From positions 806,001 through 870,000 of the forward strand of contig NC_011296.1 in the NCBI RefSeq assembly GCF_000020985.1: 64,000 nucleotides of DNA. The letters are read 5' to 3'. The stretch is from Thermodesulfovibrio yellowstonii DSM 11347 (GTDB lineage: Bacteria; Nitrospirota; Thermodesulfovibrionia; Thermodesulfovibrionales; Thermodesulfovibrionaceae). Made by a program: the position numbers and the translations under genes. Below the pieces are notes generated by a model. The model did not search any database, was not told the origin of the DNA, and saw only the letters and a program-made list of their open reading frames with translations. Shown in pieces: positions 33,548 through 43,034 of this stretch. How positions within the stretch are numbered: position 1 is the first letter of the stretch; each line of letters begins with the position of its first letter.

Positions 33548-35055
33548 ACTATTTTTTCCTTTGCAGGTTCTGGATAGGAAATTCTTCTGTGAAATATTCC
33601 TGCAAGAATGTATTCAAACTTCTTTTTTATCTCACTTAAATCTTTCAGAGTGATTTCACATTCATCAAGTTGTCCATCAAGAAAGATATTTTTAATTATT
33701 TTATCTACAAGTCCTGAAATTCTTGCTGGTGTTGGATCATCAAGAGTTCTTGAAGCAGCTTCTACAGCATCTGCAAGCATAATAAGTGCTGCAAGCTTTG
33801 TTTGTGGTTTTGGACCCGGATATCTGTAATCCTGTTCAGATGGAGGAGTTTCCATTTCCTTTAAAGCTTTTTGATAAAAATATGTAACAAGCGTGGTTCC
33901 ATGATGTTGTTGAATTACATCTTTAACTATTTCGGGTAAATTGAACTCTTCCGCAAGTTCAACTCCGTCTTTTACATGAGCAATTATAATCATACTGCTT
34001 AGATGAGGATTAAGCTTTTCATGCTTACTTATACAACCTGTCTGATTTTCAACAAAATACTCTGGCATTCTTATTTTGCCTATATCATGATAATAAGAAG
34101 CAACTTTTGCAATCAAAGGGTTAACTCCAACTACTTCTGAAGCAGCTTCTGCAAGACTTCCTACTATCATGCTATGATGATAAGTTCCAGGTGCTTCAAC
34201 TGAAAGTTGCTTCATCAATGGATGGTCAATATCAAGTAATTCTACCAAACTTACAGGGGTTGTCACATTAAACAATCTTTCTATAGCAGGTAAACACAAA
34301 AAACACAATGCTGATACTGTAAATCCATTTATAACTGAAAAAACAACGGCAAAATATAGTGAATGTAAATCAAAAAATCCCATTATAAGAAGAATAGCAC
34401 TTGAACTAAATATATTTGCCAATGCTATATATATTCCTGCATTTATGATATCAGTCCTTTTTTTACATTTAAGAAGGCTGAATGCACCGATAAGGCATCC
34501 GATAAAAACATAAAGAGGTATTAGAGAGGTTTTTAACCATATACCAGCCATAAGGCTAAGAATTAAAGAAAATGTTATAGCGGTATGAAAGTCAAATATT
34601 AATACTACAATTACAGGTCCTAGGGCAAGAGGTATTCCAAATGTGTGCATAACTATGCTTTCAACTCCTAATCCTTTAGAAAACACTAAAAATATATGTT
34701 CAAATCCTCTTGAAATAATCAGTGTGAAAACTATAAGGCTTGCAAGCAAAGCCATCATTTTTTTCTTTTTAAGATAGGCTGGTTTGTACCTTTTTAAATC
34801 TCTATAGAAAAATATAAGAAGAAGAAAAATAACAATAAAACTTCCAAAGAATGAAGATATGCCAGATTTAAAATCATGAAGCAAGAAGGCATTTAAAAGT
34901 GATAAAATTATAAGATAAGGTAAAGTCTCTCTTTCAATAAGTATTTTTCTTTCTTTTCCATTTTGATGTGTTTTGAATTTTTCAATAAATTTTCTTAGAT
35001 AAGACCTATCTGGAGTAGTAGGCTTAAGTTGGGGGTTGTCTTTCATGTTTTTCAT
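33544..35055 (-). CDS. Membrane HD-domain phosphohydrolase (PgpH-like)
   Basis: This 503-residue protein has multiple transmembrane helices in its first 270 residues and a cytoplasmic HD domain: YHHSMIVGSLAEAA, then ASYYHDIGKI (HD motif) and later KDGVELAEEF. It matches the 7TM-HD group, whose PgpH members hydrolyse cyclic di-AMP; the extracellular HDED domain of full PgpH is missing. A c-di-AMP role is therefore likely but not certain. It overlaps phoH by 32 bp. Confidence 0.85.
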   Translation of the reverse strand: MKNMKDNPQLKPTTPDRSYLRKFIEKFKTHQNGKERKILIERETLPYLIILSLLNAFLLHDFKSGISSFFGSFIVIFLLLIFFYRDLKRYKPAYLKKKKMMALLASLIVFTLIISRGFEHIFLVFSKGLGVESIVMHTFGIPLALGPVIVVLIFDFHTAITFSLILSLMAGIWLKTSLIPLYVFIGCLIGAFSLLKCKKRTDIINAGIYIALANIFSSSAILLIMGFFDLHSLYFAVVFSVINGFTVSALCFLCLPAIERLFNVTTPVSLVELLDIDHPLMKQLSVEAPGTYHHSMIVGSLAEAASEVVGVNPLIAKVASYYHDIGKIRMPEYFVENQTGCISKHEKLNPHLSSMIIIAHVKDGVELAEEFNLPEIVKDVIQQHHGTTLVTYFYQKALKEMETPPSEQDYRYPGPKPQTKLAALIMLADAVEAASRTLDDPTPARISGLVDKIIKNIFLDGQLDECEITLKDLSEIKKKFEYILAGIFHRRISYPEPAKEKIV

Positions 35056-35929
35056 AGGCTTTTATAATCTCCTGAACAAGTCTATGTCTTACTACATCTT
35101 TTTCAGTGAAATAAATAATTTTTATTCCTTGTACATCTTTAAGAATTTTTAAAGCTTCAACTAGCCCTGATATTTTTTGAGGTGGAAGGTCTATCTGTGT
35201 AATATCTCCGGTAATAACTGTTTTTGAACCAAAACCAAGTCTTGTCAAATACATTTTCATCTGCTCTGTTGTTGTATTCTGAGCTTCATCAAGGATTATA
35301 AAGGCATCATTGAGAGTTCTACCTCTCATAAATGCAAGGGGTGCAATCTCAATAGCTCCCTTTTCAATAAGTTTGGAAGCTCTGTCCAGGTCAAGCATAT
35401 CATAGAGTGCGTCATAAAGCGGTCTAAGATATGGGCTCACTTTTTCCTCTATAGCACCTGGAAGAAATCCTAATTTTTCTCCTGCCTCAACAGCAGGCCT
35501 TACAAGAACTATTCTGGAGACTTGTCTTGTTAGTAAAAAGTGAATTGCCATAGCCATTGCAAGATAAGTTTTCCCAGTTCCTGCAGGACCTATTCCAAAG
35601 ACTATGTCATACTTCAACATAGCTTCCATATATGCTTTTTGCATTTCTGTTTTAGGAATGATAACTCTTTTTTTTGAAGGAATGGGGATTCCTCCTTTAA
35701 AAAGACTCAGTATGGATACAGGCTTGCCTTCTTTAAGTCCTTGAATAGAATGAATAATATCTTCAGGCTTTATGATATATCCTTCTCTATTAACTGTTCT
35801 TATTTCTTCTATTATTTTTTCTACCTTTTCAATATCTCTTTCATCTTCTCCTTGAATAATTAGTTTGTTTCCTCTAACATTTAAAGTTACATTCAGAGCA
35901 TCTTCTATTAACTGAAAGATTTTATCCAA
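35024..35929 (-). CDS. PhoH-family ATPase
   Basis: This PhoH/YbeZ protein has Walker A GPAGTGKTYLA, LVRPAVEAGEKLGFLPG and the Walker B region FIILDEAQNTTTEQMKMYLTR. It is a predicted RNA-linked ATPase that works with YbeY. The first canonical start is TTG 35929, but the frame stays open to 36007 without ATG, GTG or TTG, and the extra residues (ARIIELDEE, then FIHGG) look like the conserved PhoH N-terminus. A GGAGG at 35993-35997 sits 6 nt before ATC 35986. The true start may therefore be a rare ATC, ATA or ATT codon. Confidence 0.88.
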   Translation of the reverse strand: MDKIFQLIEDALNVTLNVRGNKLIIQGEDERDIEKVEKIIEEIRTVNREGYIIKPEDIIHSIQGLKEGKPVSILSLFKGGIPIPSKKRVIIPKTEMQKAYMEAMLKYDIVFGIGPAGTGKTYLAMAMAIHFLLTRQVSRIVLVRPAVEAGEKLGFLPGAIEEKVSPYLRPLYDALYDMLDLDRASKLIEKGAIEIAPLAFMRGRTLNDAFIILDEAQNTTTEQMKMYLTRLGFGSKTVITGDITQIDLPPQKISGLVEALKILKDVQGIKIIYFTEKDVVRHRLVQEIIKAYEKHERQPPT

Positions 35930-35988
35930 TCCCCCATGGATAAATGGATATTCTCTTTCTTCATCAAGTTCAATTATACGTGCGATGG

Positions 35989-36606
35989 CTATCCTCCTTT
36001 TGAATGTTTACTTATTTTAATTATAAAGTTTTCAAAACCCTTTGACTTAAGAATTTCTGAAGCTTTTTGAGCATCAGTAAATCGTCTGTAATAACCTGTT
36101 CTAATTTTGTATAAATTTTCTTTGAGAAGTTGAGCATTAATTCCTGCTTCTTTAAGTTTTTTCATTAAAATTTCTGCATTTTCAATTTCATTAAAAGCGC
36201 CTATCTGAAGTGTATACATAGCTTTTCTATAAGTTAGTTTTTTTGAGATATGTTTTTCTACCTTTGAGGTTTTTGGTAACTCTTTATTTTCTTTAACTTC
36301 ACTTTTTTCCATTGCTTCCACTTCTTTGATTATTTTTACATTTTCTTTTTCTGATTCCTTTTCTGAACTTTCAGGTTGATTTTGTTGAATAGTATTATCC
36401 TGTTTTTTTGCAAGCTGGGACTCAAAGGTAGATGGTAGAACTGTTTTTTCAGGCTCAATAGTTTTTTGAACATAAACTTCTTTTGCTGGTACTGTAATAT
36501 AACCAATTGTATAGCCAACTAAGACTCCAATAATTGCTATACTGAAAACTATTAAAAAAAATGTTTTTTTATGTATCACTATAAGTTCCTCACCCTTTTT
36601 TTTCAT
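35989..36606 (-). CDS. Membrane-anchored SPOR-domain protein
   Basis: This 205-residue protein has one N-terminal membrane helix (FFLIVFSIAIIGVLVGYTIGYI, about residues 16-35), a charged linker rich in Glu and Lys, and a C-terminal SPOR domain (YTLQIGAFNEIENAEILMKKLKEAGINAQLL, RTGYYRRFTDAQKASEIL). SPOR domains bind glycan strands lacking stem peptides at division sites, so the protein probably acts in septal peptidoglycan. It overlaps queA by 4 bp and its stop lies just before the phoH region. Confidence 0.87.
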   Translation of the reverse strand: MKKKGEELIVIHKKTFFLIVFSIAIIGVLVGYTIGYITVPAKEVYVQKTIEPEKTVLPSTFESQLAKKQDNTIQQNQPESSEKESEKENVKIIKEVEAMEKSEVKENKELPKTSKVEKHISKKLTYRKAMYTLQIGAFNEIENAEILMKKLKEAGINAQLLKENLYKIRTGYYRRFTDAQKASEILKSKGFENFIIKISKHSKGG

Positions 36607-37640
36607 ATGATTAACATAGCATCACCATATGAAAAAAATCTATATCCTTTTTCAATAGCTTCTCTGTAAGCTTTTTTCACTTTTTGCATTTCACAGAAAG
36701 CATAAACCATGGCAAGAGGAGTTGACTTTGGTAAATGAAAATTTGTAATTAATGCATCAACAATTTTAAAAGAAAATTCTGGATAAATAAAAATATCTGT
36801 GCTACCCTTTATTTTATAATTATCAGACCCCCTATCTTCATATTTGCCTGAAGCATATCCTTCTAATGCTCTTGTTGTTGTTGTACCAACTGAAAAAATT
36901 CTTTTACCAGCCTTTTTAATTGCGTATATTTCTTCTATAAGAGTCTTGTCTATCTCAAAATATTCGGGATCCATTTTATGTTCCTGCAATTTGTCCACTT
37001 TTATTGGTTTGAAAGTTCCTACTCCAACATGAAGAGTTATTTCTCTTAATTTAACACCTTTACTTATGATAGTTTCCAAGAGTTCCTTTGTGAAATGAAG
37101 TCCTGCTGTAGGAGCTGCAATAGAACCATTCATTTTTGCATAAACTGTCTGATAGTCTTGTCTATCACTCTGGATAGGTTTCCTTTTAATATAAGGAGGT
37201 AAGGGCATAAACCCTTTTTCATTGATGAGATTCCTCACTTTAGGAGAGGTCATATTCTTGAAAACAATATATCTTCCGTCACAATTATTTCTGAGTTCAG
37301 CTATAAACTCATCAATAAAAACTTCTCCTTCATAGCTTCCTTTAGTCATTACTTCCCAGACAACGTTTTGAGATGAACATTTTTTTTCTTTAATTAAAAG
37401 AATTTCTATTTTTCCTCCTGAAGGCTTTTCCGCGATTAGTCTTGCAGGGATAACTTTTGTGTTATTAATAATAAGAATATCACCTTCATTTAAATATTCA
37501 ACAATTTCATAAAATATTCTATGCTCTATTTCCCCAGTGTTTTTGTGTAAAACAAGAAGACGAGATTTATCTCTTTCTGATAAGGGTTTCTGGGCAATTA
37601 AATCTGTAGGCAGAGTATAATTAAGTTCAGTTATTTTCAT
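36603..37640 (-). CDS. queA: S-adenosylmethionine:tRNA ribosyltransferase-isomerase
   Basis: This 345-residue protein is QueA over its whole length: DLIAQKPLSERDKSRLLVL, INNTKVIPARL, NGSIAAPTAGLHFT, HVGVGTFKPI and DALITNFHLPKSTPLAMV. It moves the ribosyl part of SAM to preQ1 in tRNA to form epoxyqueuosine. The next step is made by QueH, encoded three genes upstream in the same operon. It overlaps the SpoIID gene by 14 bp. Confidence 0.96.
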   Translation of the reverse strand: MKITELNYTLPTDLIAQKPLSERDKSRLLVLHKNTGEIEHRIFYEIVEYLNEGDILIINNTKVIPARLIAEKPSGGKIEILLIKEKKCSSQNVVWEVMTKGSYEGEVFIDEFIAELRNNCDGRYIVFKNMTSPKVRNLINEKGFMPLPPYIKRKPIQSDRQDYQTVYAKMNGSIAAPTAGLHFTKELLETIISKGVKLREITLHVGVGTFKPIKVDKLQEHKMDPEYFEIDKTLIEEIYAIKKAGKRIFSVGTTTTRALEGYASGKYEDRGSDNYKIKGSTDIFIYPEFSFKIVDALITNFHLPKSTPLAMVYAFCEMQKVKKAYREAIEKGYRFFSYGDAMLII

Positions 37641-38622
37641 TGATTATGTTTATTTCCGTCCCTGGATAAAAATATTGAAGAATTTCCTTATAATTCTTTC
37701 CCTCTTGTGCCATCTGAAACGCGCACCATTGACACATTCCAACTCCATGACCATATCCTTTTCCTTCAAACACTATACCATCATCTTCAATTCTAATAGA
37801 TGTAATCATTGTACTTGGCAGTGCTGTCCACTGAAGAAGTCTTCTGAGTTCCGTTGCTTTTACTAATTTTTTGTTTTTACCATCACTGAATTCAAGTTCT
37901 TTTACTCTTCCGGTAGTGGTGTAACTTGCTATTTTAACATAAGATATCTTTGTCATTGATAAAACCTTTTCAAGGATTTCAAAAGAAATTTTTTTCTCCC
38001 ATAAAGTATAAGGTGATGGTGTTGATGGGACTTCTACTGACTTTAAATATGGATATTCTTTTCCAAAAACTTCCTTTGGCTCTTCTGTTTTTTCTACACT
38101 ACAGGCATGATAAAAAGCCATTACTGGCTCTCCATTATAACTAAGTATCTGTCCTTTTGTTTCTCTGACAGCTTTTTCTACCTCTTCTGTTCCTTCATCT
38201 TCTTTGTAAACCTGATGAAATACTGAGGATGTTACATCGTAAAAATTTTTTGTTCTGTTGCGAAGAATATGGGCAACTGCATAAGTCCTTGCCAAAACTG
38301 CTTGTGCTTTCAAGGCTTCTTCTGGCCAATGAATCCCAACCTCTGATGCAACAACTCCTTTTACATAGTCTTCAAGTTGAATTACATTTATGAGAAAATA
38401 TCCTTCATTTCCTTTCCATATCTCTATCTCACCATGATAAGCTGAACCGTTCACAATGGTTTTTGCTGCAACTTTTTTTATTTTTTCTAATTCATTTGAA
38501 GATGGCCTTTTATCTCCTAAAAGAACTCTTATAAAAGAATTGCTATTTTTATCCATTGCATAGGTTTGCAAACTAAAAATTAGAGTAATCAGGATTGGTA
38601 AAATTAATCTCATCTCTTTCAT
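37627..38622 (-). CDS. SpoIID/LytB-domain protein (amidase enhancer family)
   Basis: This 331-residue exported protein has a signal peptide (LILPILITLIFSLQTYA) and a SpoIID domain: LEDYVKGVVASEVGIHWPEEALKAQAVLARTYAV, then MAFYHACSVEKTEEP and the C-terminal GYGHGVGMCQWCAFQMA. SpoIID in Bacillus is a lytic transglycosylase; non-sporulating bacteria have homologues of unclear role in peptidoglycan remodelling. The usual MSQWGA is MCQWCA here. It is near a SPOR protein gene, fitting a cell-wall role. Confidence 0.88.
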   Translation of the reverse strand: MKEMRLILPILITLIFSLQTYAMDKNSNSFIRVLLGDKRPSSNELEKIKKVAAKTIVNGSAYHGEIEIWKGNEGYFLINVIQLEDYVKGVVASEVGIHWPEEALKAQAVLARTYAVAHILRNRTKNFYDVTSSVFHQVYKEDEGTEEVEKAVRETKGQILSYNGEPVMAFYHACSVEKTEEPKEVFGKEYPYLKSVEVPSTPSPYTLWEKKISFEILEKVLSMTKISYVKIASYTTTGRVKELEFSDGKNKKLVKATELRRLLQWTALPSTMITSIRIEDDGIVFEGKGYGHGVGMCQWCAFQMAQEGKNYKEILQYFYPGTEINIINENN

Positions 38623-38834
38623 TTCCTGCTTAGAAGATAAAATATCAGACTAATTATAATACTTAAGAGTATTGATGTGCCAAGAGGGAAATAAAATATA
38701 AAATTTTTTCTCTCAATTACAATATCTCCTGGGAGCCTGCCAATAAAAGGGATTTTGCCAGTTAACATGAGAATTAAACCGATTATAATTGTAATTATTC
38801 CAATAAGAATTAAAAATTTTCCAATCTCATTCAT
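38619..38834 (-). CDS. DUF2905 family small membrane protein
   Basis: This 71-residue protein has two hydrophobic helices with the conserved GKIPFIGRLPGDIVIER between them, the DUF2905 signature. The function is unknown. It overlaps both neighbours (8 bp with queH and 4 bp with the SpoIID gene), so it is translated within the operon. Confidence 0.9.
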   Translation of the reverse strand: MNEIGKFLILIGIITIIIGLILMLTGKIPFIGRLPGDIVIERKNFIFYFPLGTSILLSIIISLIFYLLSRK

Positions 38835-39372
38835 AATCTATTTTCTTTAAATATCTTTCAGCCTCTGAATATATGCATCCACAGTATTTCTGTCTGTAAA
38901 GTTCAATCTCTTGAGCAGTATTCATTGCTTTTCTGAATCCTTTTCTAAAGTCTTCTGCAATAAAATTGATGTTATAGTTTTTGCTTATTTGCATTCCTAT
39001 TTTTATTATTTTATCAAACTTTTGATATGGGCTTACTAATAGGGTGGTTGTAAAATCTGTAATTCCAATTACTTTAGCTTTTTCAGCAGTTTTTTCAAGT
39101 CTTATTCTATAACATATTTCACATCTTTCCTTTTCTCTTCCTGAAACCAGTTTTAAAAACTTATAAAACTCACTATAATCAGCATCATAAATAACTTCAA
39201 GATTCCATAATTTTTGTAGTTTTTTCAAAGAGTCAAGTCGCAGTTGATATTCTGTATATGGATGAATATTGGGATTATACCAAAATAAAACCACATCAAA
39301 TCCTTTATTTTTAAGAACTTCATAAGGATAAATAGCACAGTTACTGCAACATGTGTGAAGCAGTATTCTCAT
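38827..39372 (-). CDS. queH: Epoxyqueuosine reductase QueH
   Basis: This 181-residue protein is QueH (formerly DUF208): HTCCSNCAIYP with adjacent cysteines near residues 7-12, NPNIHPYTEYQLR, ERCEICYRIRLEKTA and the final CGCIYSE. These cysteines bind a 4Fe-4S cluster and an extra iron. It reduces epoxyqueuosine to queuosine, replacing QueG. It abuts ruvB by one base. Confidence 0.93.
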   Translation of the reverse strand: MRILLHTCCSNCAIYPYEVLKNKGFDVVLFWYNPNIHPYTEYQLRLDSLKKLQKLWNLEVIYDADYSEFYKFLKLVSGREKERCEICYRIRLEKTAEKAKVIGITDFTTTLLVSPYQKFDKIIKIGMQISKNYNINFIAEDFRKGFRKAMNTAQEIELYRQKYCGCIYSEAERYLKKIDYE

Positions 39373-40349
39373 TAAAACAACCTTTCAGGTATTTTTCTTT
39401 TTAAAACCTCATAGGCAAACCTGGTAGCCACTCTTCCCCTTGCTGTTCTTTCAATAAATCCTTCCTGCATGAGATAGGGTTCATATACATCTTCAATTGT
39501 ATCTTTATCTTCTCTTAATGATGCTGCTATTGATTCAATACCTGCAGGTCCGCCATTAAACTTCTCAATTATTGTAAGAAGAATTTTTCTATCCATATCA
39601 TCAAGCCCATAGTCATCAACATCCATGGCAATCAGTGCTTCCTGTGCTATTTGTAAATCTATAATATCTTTATCCTTAACCTGAGCAAAGTCTCTTATTC
39701 TTTTAAGTAATCTATTTGCTACTCTCGGAGTTCCACGAGATCTCCTCGCAATCTCCGTAGCGGCGTTTTCTTCTATCAAAATTCCGAGAATTCTTGCTGA
39801 CCTTTTTACAATTTCTTTGAGTTCTTCTGAATTGTAAAACTCTAATCTGAAAACAACTCCGAAACGATCTCTTAGTGGTGATGTAATAAGTCCTGTTCTT
39901 GTTGTTGCACCAATAAGCGTGAATCTCGGAAGGTTTATTTTTATTGAGCGAGCAGAAGGTCCTTGACCAACGATTATATCAAGGGTAAAATCTTCCATTG
40001 CAGGATACAATATCTCCTCAACCATTCTTGGAAGTCTGTGAATTTCGTCAATAAATAAGATATCTCTGTCAGAAAGATTTGTGAGAATTGCTGCAACATC
40101 ACCTGCCCGTTCAAGAACAGGTCCTGATGTGCTTTTAATATTCACTCCAAGTTCATTTGCTATAACTGTTGCAAGGGTTGTTTTTCCAAGCCCAGGAGGA
40201 CCGCAGAAAAGGACATGATCAAGGGGTTCCTGCCTTATAAGTGCAGCCTTGATAAAAACTTCAATATTATCTTTAATTTTTTTCTGCCCTATAAATTCTT
40301 TTAAACTCTTGGGTCTCAGTGTAATATCTAAAAGCTCGTTATTTTCCAT
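39372..40349 (-). CDS. ruvB: Holliday junction helicase motor subunit RuvB
   Basis: This 325-residue AAA+ protein has Walker [11 protein letters not shown] (residues 49-58), Walker [11 protein letters not shown], sensor 1 IGATTRTG and the arginine-finger region SPLRDRFG, plus the C-terminal winged-helix domain. It drives branch migration with RuvA. It overlaps ruvA by 11 bp. Confidence 0.97.
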   Translation of the reverse strand: MENNELLDITLRPKSLKEFIGQKKIKDNIEVFIKAALIRQEPLDHVLFCGPPGLGKTTLATVIANELGVNIKSTSGPVLERAGDVAAILTNLSDRDILFIDEIHRLPRMVEEILYPAMEDFTLDIIVGQGPSARSIKINLPRFTLIGATTRTGLITSPLRDRFGVVFRLEFYNSEELKEIVKRSARILGILIEENAATEIARRSRGTPRVANRLLKRIRDFAQVKDKDIIDLQIAQEALIAMDVDDYGLDDMDRKILLTIIEKFNGGPAGIESIAASLREDKDTIEDVYEPYLMQEGFIERTARGRVATRFAYEVLKRKIPERLF

Positions 40350-40911
40350 CTTTTCCAGCTAATATACTCAAAGACTCCCTAATTATTGTTGCTTCATCTT
40401 TTTCATTATTATAAATTTTATCCAAAACTTCTTTTGCTTCAAGTCTTTTATACCCAAGATTTAAAAGAGCTGACAAAATATCATCATATTTCTGGTCTTT
40501 TTCATATTGCAAAGAAGGCAAAATACCTCTCAATTCAAGAAGAATTCTTTGAGCAGTTTTTTTACCAATTCCAGGAATTTTGCTTAGTGATTTTATATCT
40601 TCGTGGTCAATTATTTTGTAAAGAGTTTCTCTATCATAGGTTGAAAGAATATTGATTGCCATTTTTGGACCAATGCCTGCAATTTTTATTAGTTCCTCAA
40701 AAAGGTCTCTCTCTGAGCTTTCTAAAAATCCATAAATTTCAATGGATTCTTCTTTTACAATTAGAGATGTAAAAATCTGAGTTTCTTCATCTCTGTTAAT
40801 ATATCTGGACACTCTGATTGGTATTTTAACTGAATAACCGATCCCACCTGTTTGAATAACAATCTTATCCGGTTTAACTGTAATAACTTTCCCTTTTATG
40901 AAATCAAGCAT
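40339..40911 (-). CDS. ruvA: Holliday junction helicase subunit RuvA
   Basis: This 190-residue protein has the N-terminal OB domain ([26 protein letters not shown]), two helix-hairpin-helix motifs ([27 protein letters not shown]) and the C-terminal domain that contacts RuvB. It heads the long minus-strand operon down to ybeY. The ruvC gene is not adjacent. Confidence 0.96.
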   Translation of the reverse strand: MLDFIKGKVITVKPDKIVIQTGGIGYSVKIPIRVSRYINRDEETQIFTSLIVKEESIEIYGFLESSERDLFEELIKIAGIGPKMAINILSTYDRETLYKIIDHEDIKSLSKIPGIGKKTAQRILLELRGILPSLQYEKDQKYDDILSALLNLGYKRLEAKEVLDKIYNNEKDEATIIRESLSILAGKDGK

Positions 40912-41046
40912 TTATTTATTTTAACACTTTTAACTGATTTCGCATACATTTACTTCTATAACGTAATTAAAAATGTGAATATGCAAAAGTAGTATATTTT
41001 GTTTTTTGATATCGTAGAATTTTAACTACCAGAAATTGCCTGAATA

Positions 41047-41076
41047 TTGACAAACAAAAGCGAAAATGGCTATTAT
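41047..41076 (+). promoter_or_regulatory. Sigma-70-type promoter for the mla operon
   Basis: TTGACA at 41047 and TATTAT at 41071 with an 18-bp spacer. The expected transcription start falls only about 5 bp before the mlaE ATG, so the message may be nearly leaderless; no clear ribosome site is visible. Confidence 0.65.
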
Positions 41077-41087
41077 TTAAAACTTCA

Positions 41088-41858
41088 ATGATTTCATTTA
41101 TAAAATTCATTGGTAGATACTCAATAGAGCTTTTTGTGTTTCTTGGAAAAATGTTTATTTTCCTTGTAGATTCAATTTATTACATTTTTATACCTCCATT
41201 TAAGTTCCGTAATTTTCTCAGACAAGTAAGATTTTTCGGCAATAAATCAATGATTGTAGTAATTTTTACAGGTGCTTTTAGTGGTATGGTTTTAGCTCTT
41301 CAGGGATACTATGCATTAAATAAATTCGGAGCAGAAGCATTGCTCGGTCCTGTTGTTGCACTTTCTCTTATAAGAGAGTTGGGTCCTGTTCTCTGTGCAT
41401 TAATGGTTACCGGAAGAGCTGGTTCTGCGGTGACAGCAGAGATTGGAATCATGCGAATTACTGAACAGATTGATGCTCTTACTGTAATGGCAGTTAATCC
41501 CATGAAATATGTAGTTGTGCCGAATATTCTTGCTGGTATAGTTGCTTTTCCTCTTTTAACAGCAGTTTTTGATGTTATAGGTATTTATGGTGGATATCTT
41601 GTTTCTGTTCATGCATTGGGACTTAGTGAAGGAACATATTTTTCACAGATGGAGCTTTATGTTGACATGGAAGATATAAGAATTGGGCTTTATAAATCAT
41701 TGAGTTTTGGACTGCTTGTAACCTGGATTTGCACATTCATGGGATATACCTCAGGTTACGGTGCAAGAGGTGTAAGCAGAGCAACAACTAACGCTGTTGT
41801 GCTTTCCTCTGTTGTTATTCTCCTCTGGGATTATATGCTTGGAGCATTTCTTTTATGA
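41088..41858 (+). CDS. mlaE: MlaE-type lipid ABC transporter permease
   Basis: This 256-residue membrane protein matches MlaE along its whole length: FTGAFSGMVLALQGYYAL, LIRELGPVLCALMVTGRAGSAVTAEIGIMRITEQIDAL, TWICTFMGYTSGYGARGVSRATTNAV. It is the inner-membrane permease for phospholipid movement between inner and outer membranes. It starts the operon mlaE-mlaF-mlaD-tolC-mlaC and overlaps mlaF by 4 bp. Confidence 0.95.
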   Translation: MISFIKFIGRYSIELFVFLGKMFIFLVDSIYYIFIPPFKFRNFLRQVRFFGNKSMIVVIFTGAFSGMVLALQGYYALNKFGAEALLGPVVALSLIRELGPVLCALMVTGRAGSAVTAEIGIMRITEQIDALTVMAVNPMKYVVVPNILAGIVAFPLLTAVFDVIGIYGGYLVSVHALGLSEGTYFSQMELYVDMEDIRIGLYKSLSFGLLVTWICTFMGYTSGYGARGVSRATTNAVVLSSVVILLWDYMLGAFLL

Positions 41859-42610
41859 TTGAAATAAAAGAACTTTACAAATCTTTTGGAAAACAGCAAG
41901 TATTAAAAGGTGTTAGTTTGGTTATAAATGAAGGAGAGGTAACTGCTGTAATTGGAAGAAGTGGAGGCGGGAAATCTGTTCTTCTTAAACACATTGTTGG
42001 ATTACTAAAGCCAGACAGAGGAAGTATATTTATAAAGGGACAGGATATAACAAAGCTAAAAGGAATCAAGCTTGATGAAATAAGAGCAGATATTGGAGTA
42101 GTTTTTCAGGGAGGTGCACTTTTTGATTCAATGACTGTTTATGACAATGTTGCATTTCCTCTTGCAGAGAAAACTAAACTAAATAAAAAAGAGATTTATG
42201 AAAGAGTTATAAAAGCACTAAGTGATGTTGGACTTCAGGGGATGGAGTATAAATATCCCGCAGAACTCAGTGGAGGAATGCGTAAAAGAGTTGCTCTCGC
42301 AAGAGCATTAATAGCTCATCCAAAAATAATTTTGTTTGATGAGCCCACAACAGGTCTTGATCCTATTCTGGTTCGGTCTATTCATAAACTTATAAGAGAT
42401 ACTCAGAAACAGTACGGCTTTACTGGGTTGATAATAAGTCATGAAATTCCTGAAATATTTGAGATTTCAGATAGAGTTGCGATGCTTCATAATGGAAAAA
42501 TTGTTGAAGTAGGAACGCCAGAGGAAATTCAAAAAAGTGATAATATTGTTGTAAAAAATTTTATAATGGGAATAGAAAACGGAGGGAATAATGAAGAAAG
42601 AACATCTTGA
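41855..42610 (+). CDS. mlaF: MlaF-type ABC transporter ATPase
   Basis: This 251-residue ATPase has Walker A GRSGGGKSVLLKH, the Q-loop VFQGGALFDSMTV, signature LSGGMRKRVALARAL, Walker B IILFDEPTTGLDPI and the His switch ISHEI. The GALFDSMTVYDNVAFPL segment is typical of MlaF. It overlaps mlaD by 20 bp. Confidence 0.96.
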   Translation: MIEIKELYKSFGKQQVLKGVSLVINEGEVTAVIGRSGGGKSVLLKHIVGLLKPDRGSIFIKGQDITKLKGIKLDEIRADIGVVFQGGALFDSMTVYDNVAFPLAEKTKLNKKEIYERVIKALSDVGLQGMEYKYPAELSGGMRKRVALARALIAHPKIILFDEPTTGLDPILVRSIHKLIRDTQKQYGFTGLIISHEIPEIFEISDRVAMLHNGKIVEVGTPEEIQKSDNIVVKNFIMGIENGGNNEERTS

Positions 42611-43034
42611 AATATTAGTTGGAGTATTTGTTTTAATTGGAATTCTTTCGCTCGGATATCTTTCTTTCAGGCTTGGTAAGATTGATATGTTTAAGACAGG
42701 TTACTATACTGTTTATGCAGAGTTTGACAAGGTAGGAGGGATTAAAAAAGGATCTGTCGTAGAAATTGCTGGAGTTCCTGTAGGATCTGTTGAAAAAGTA
42801 ACTCTTAATAATAAATACCAGGCAGTGGTTGAATTGAAGATACTAAGTTCAATTAAGCTTCCAGATGATTCAATTGCTTCAATTAGGACAAAGGGATTAA
42901 TTGGCGAAAAATATGTTCAGATTACTCCAGGAGGCTCTGAACAATATATTGCTCAGAATGGCAAAATTAGGGAAACAGAATCATCAGTAGATATAGAGGA
43001 GGTATTGTCAAAATATGTGTTCGGTAAAATTTAG
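42591..43034 (+). CDS. mlaD: MCE-domain lipid-binding protein MlaD
   Basis: This 147-residue protein has one N-terminal membrane helix (ILVGVFVLIGILSLGYLSF) and a single MCE domain (YTVYAEFDKVGGIKKGSVVEIAGVPVGSVEKVTL, IRTKGLIGEKYVQITPGG). It forms the periplasmic hexamer ring that carries lipid from MlaE. A GAGGAGG site for the next gene is inside its 3' end, and the overlap is 20 bp. Confidence 0.95.
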   Translation: MKKEHLEILVGVFVLIGILSLGYLSFRLGKIDMFKTGYYTVYAEFDKVGGIKKGSVVEIAGVPVGSVEKVTLNNKYQAVVELKILSSIKLPDDSIASIRTKGLIGEKYVQITPGGSEQYIAQNGKIRETESSVDIEEVLSKYVFGKI

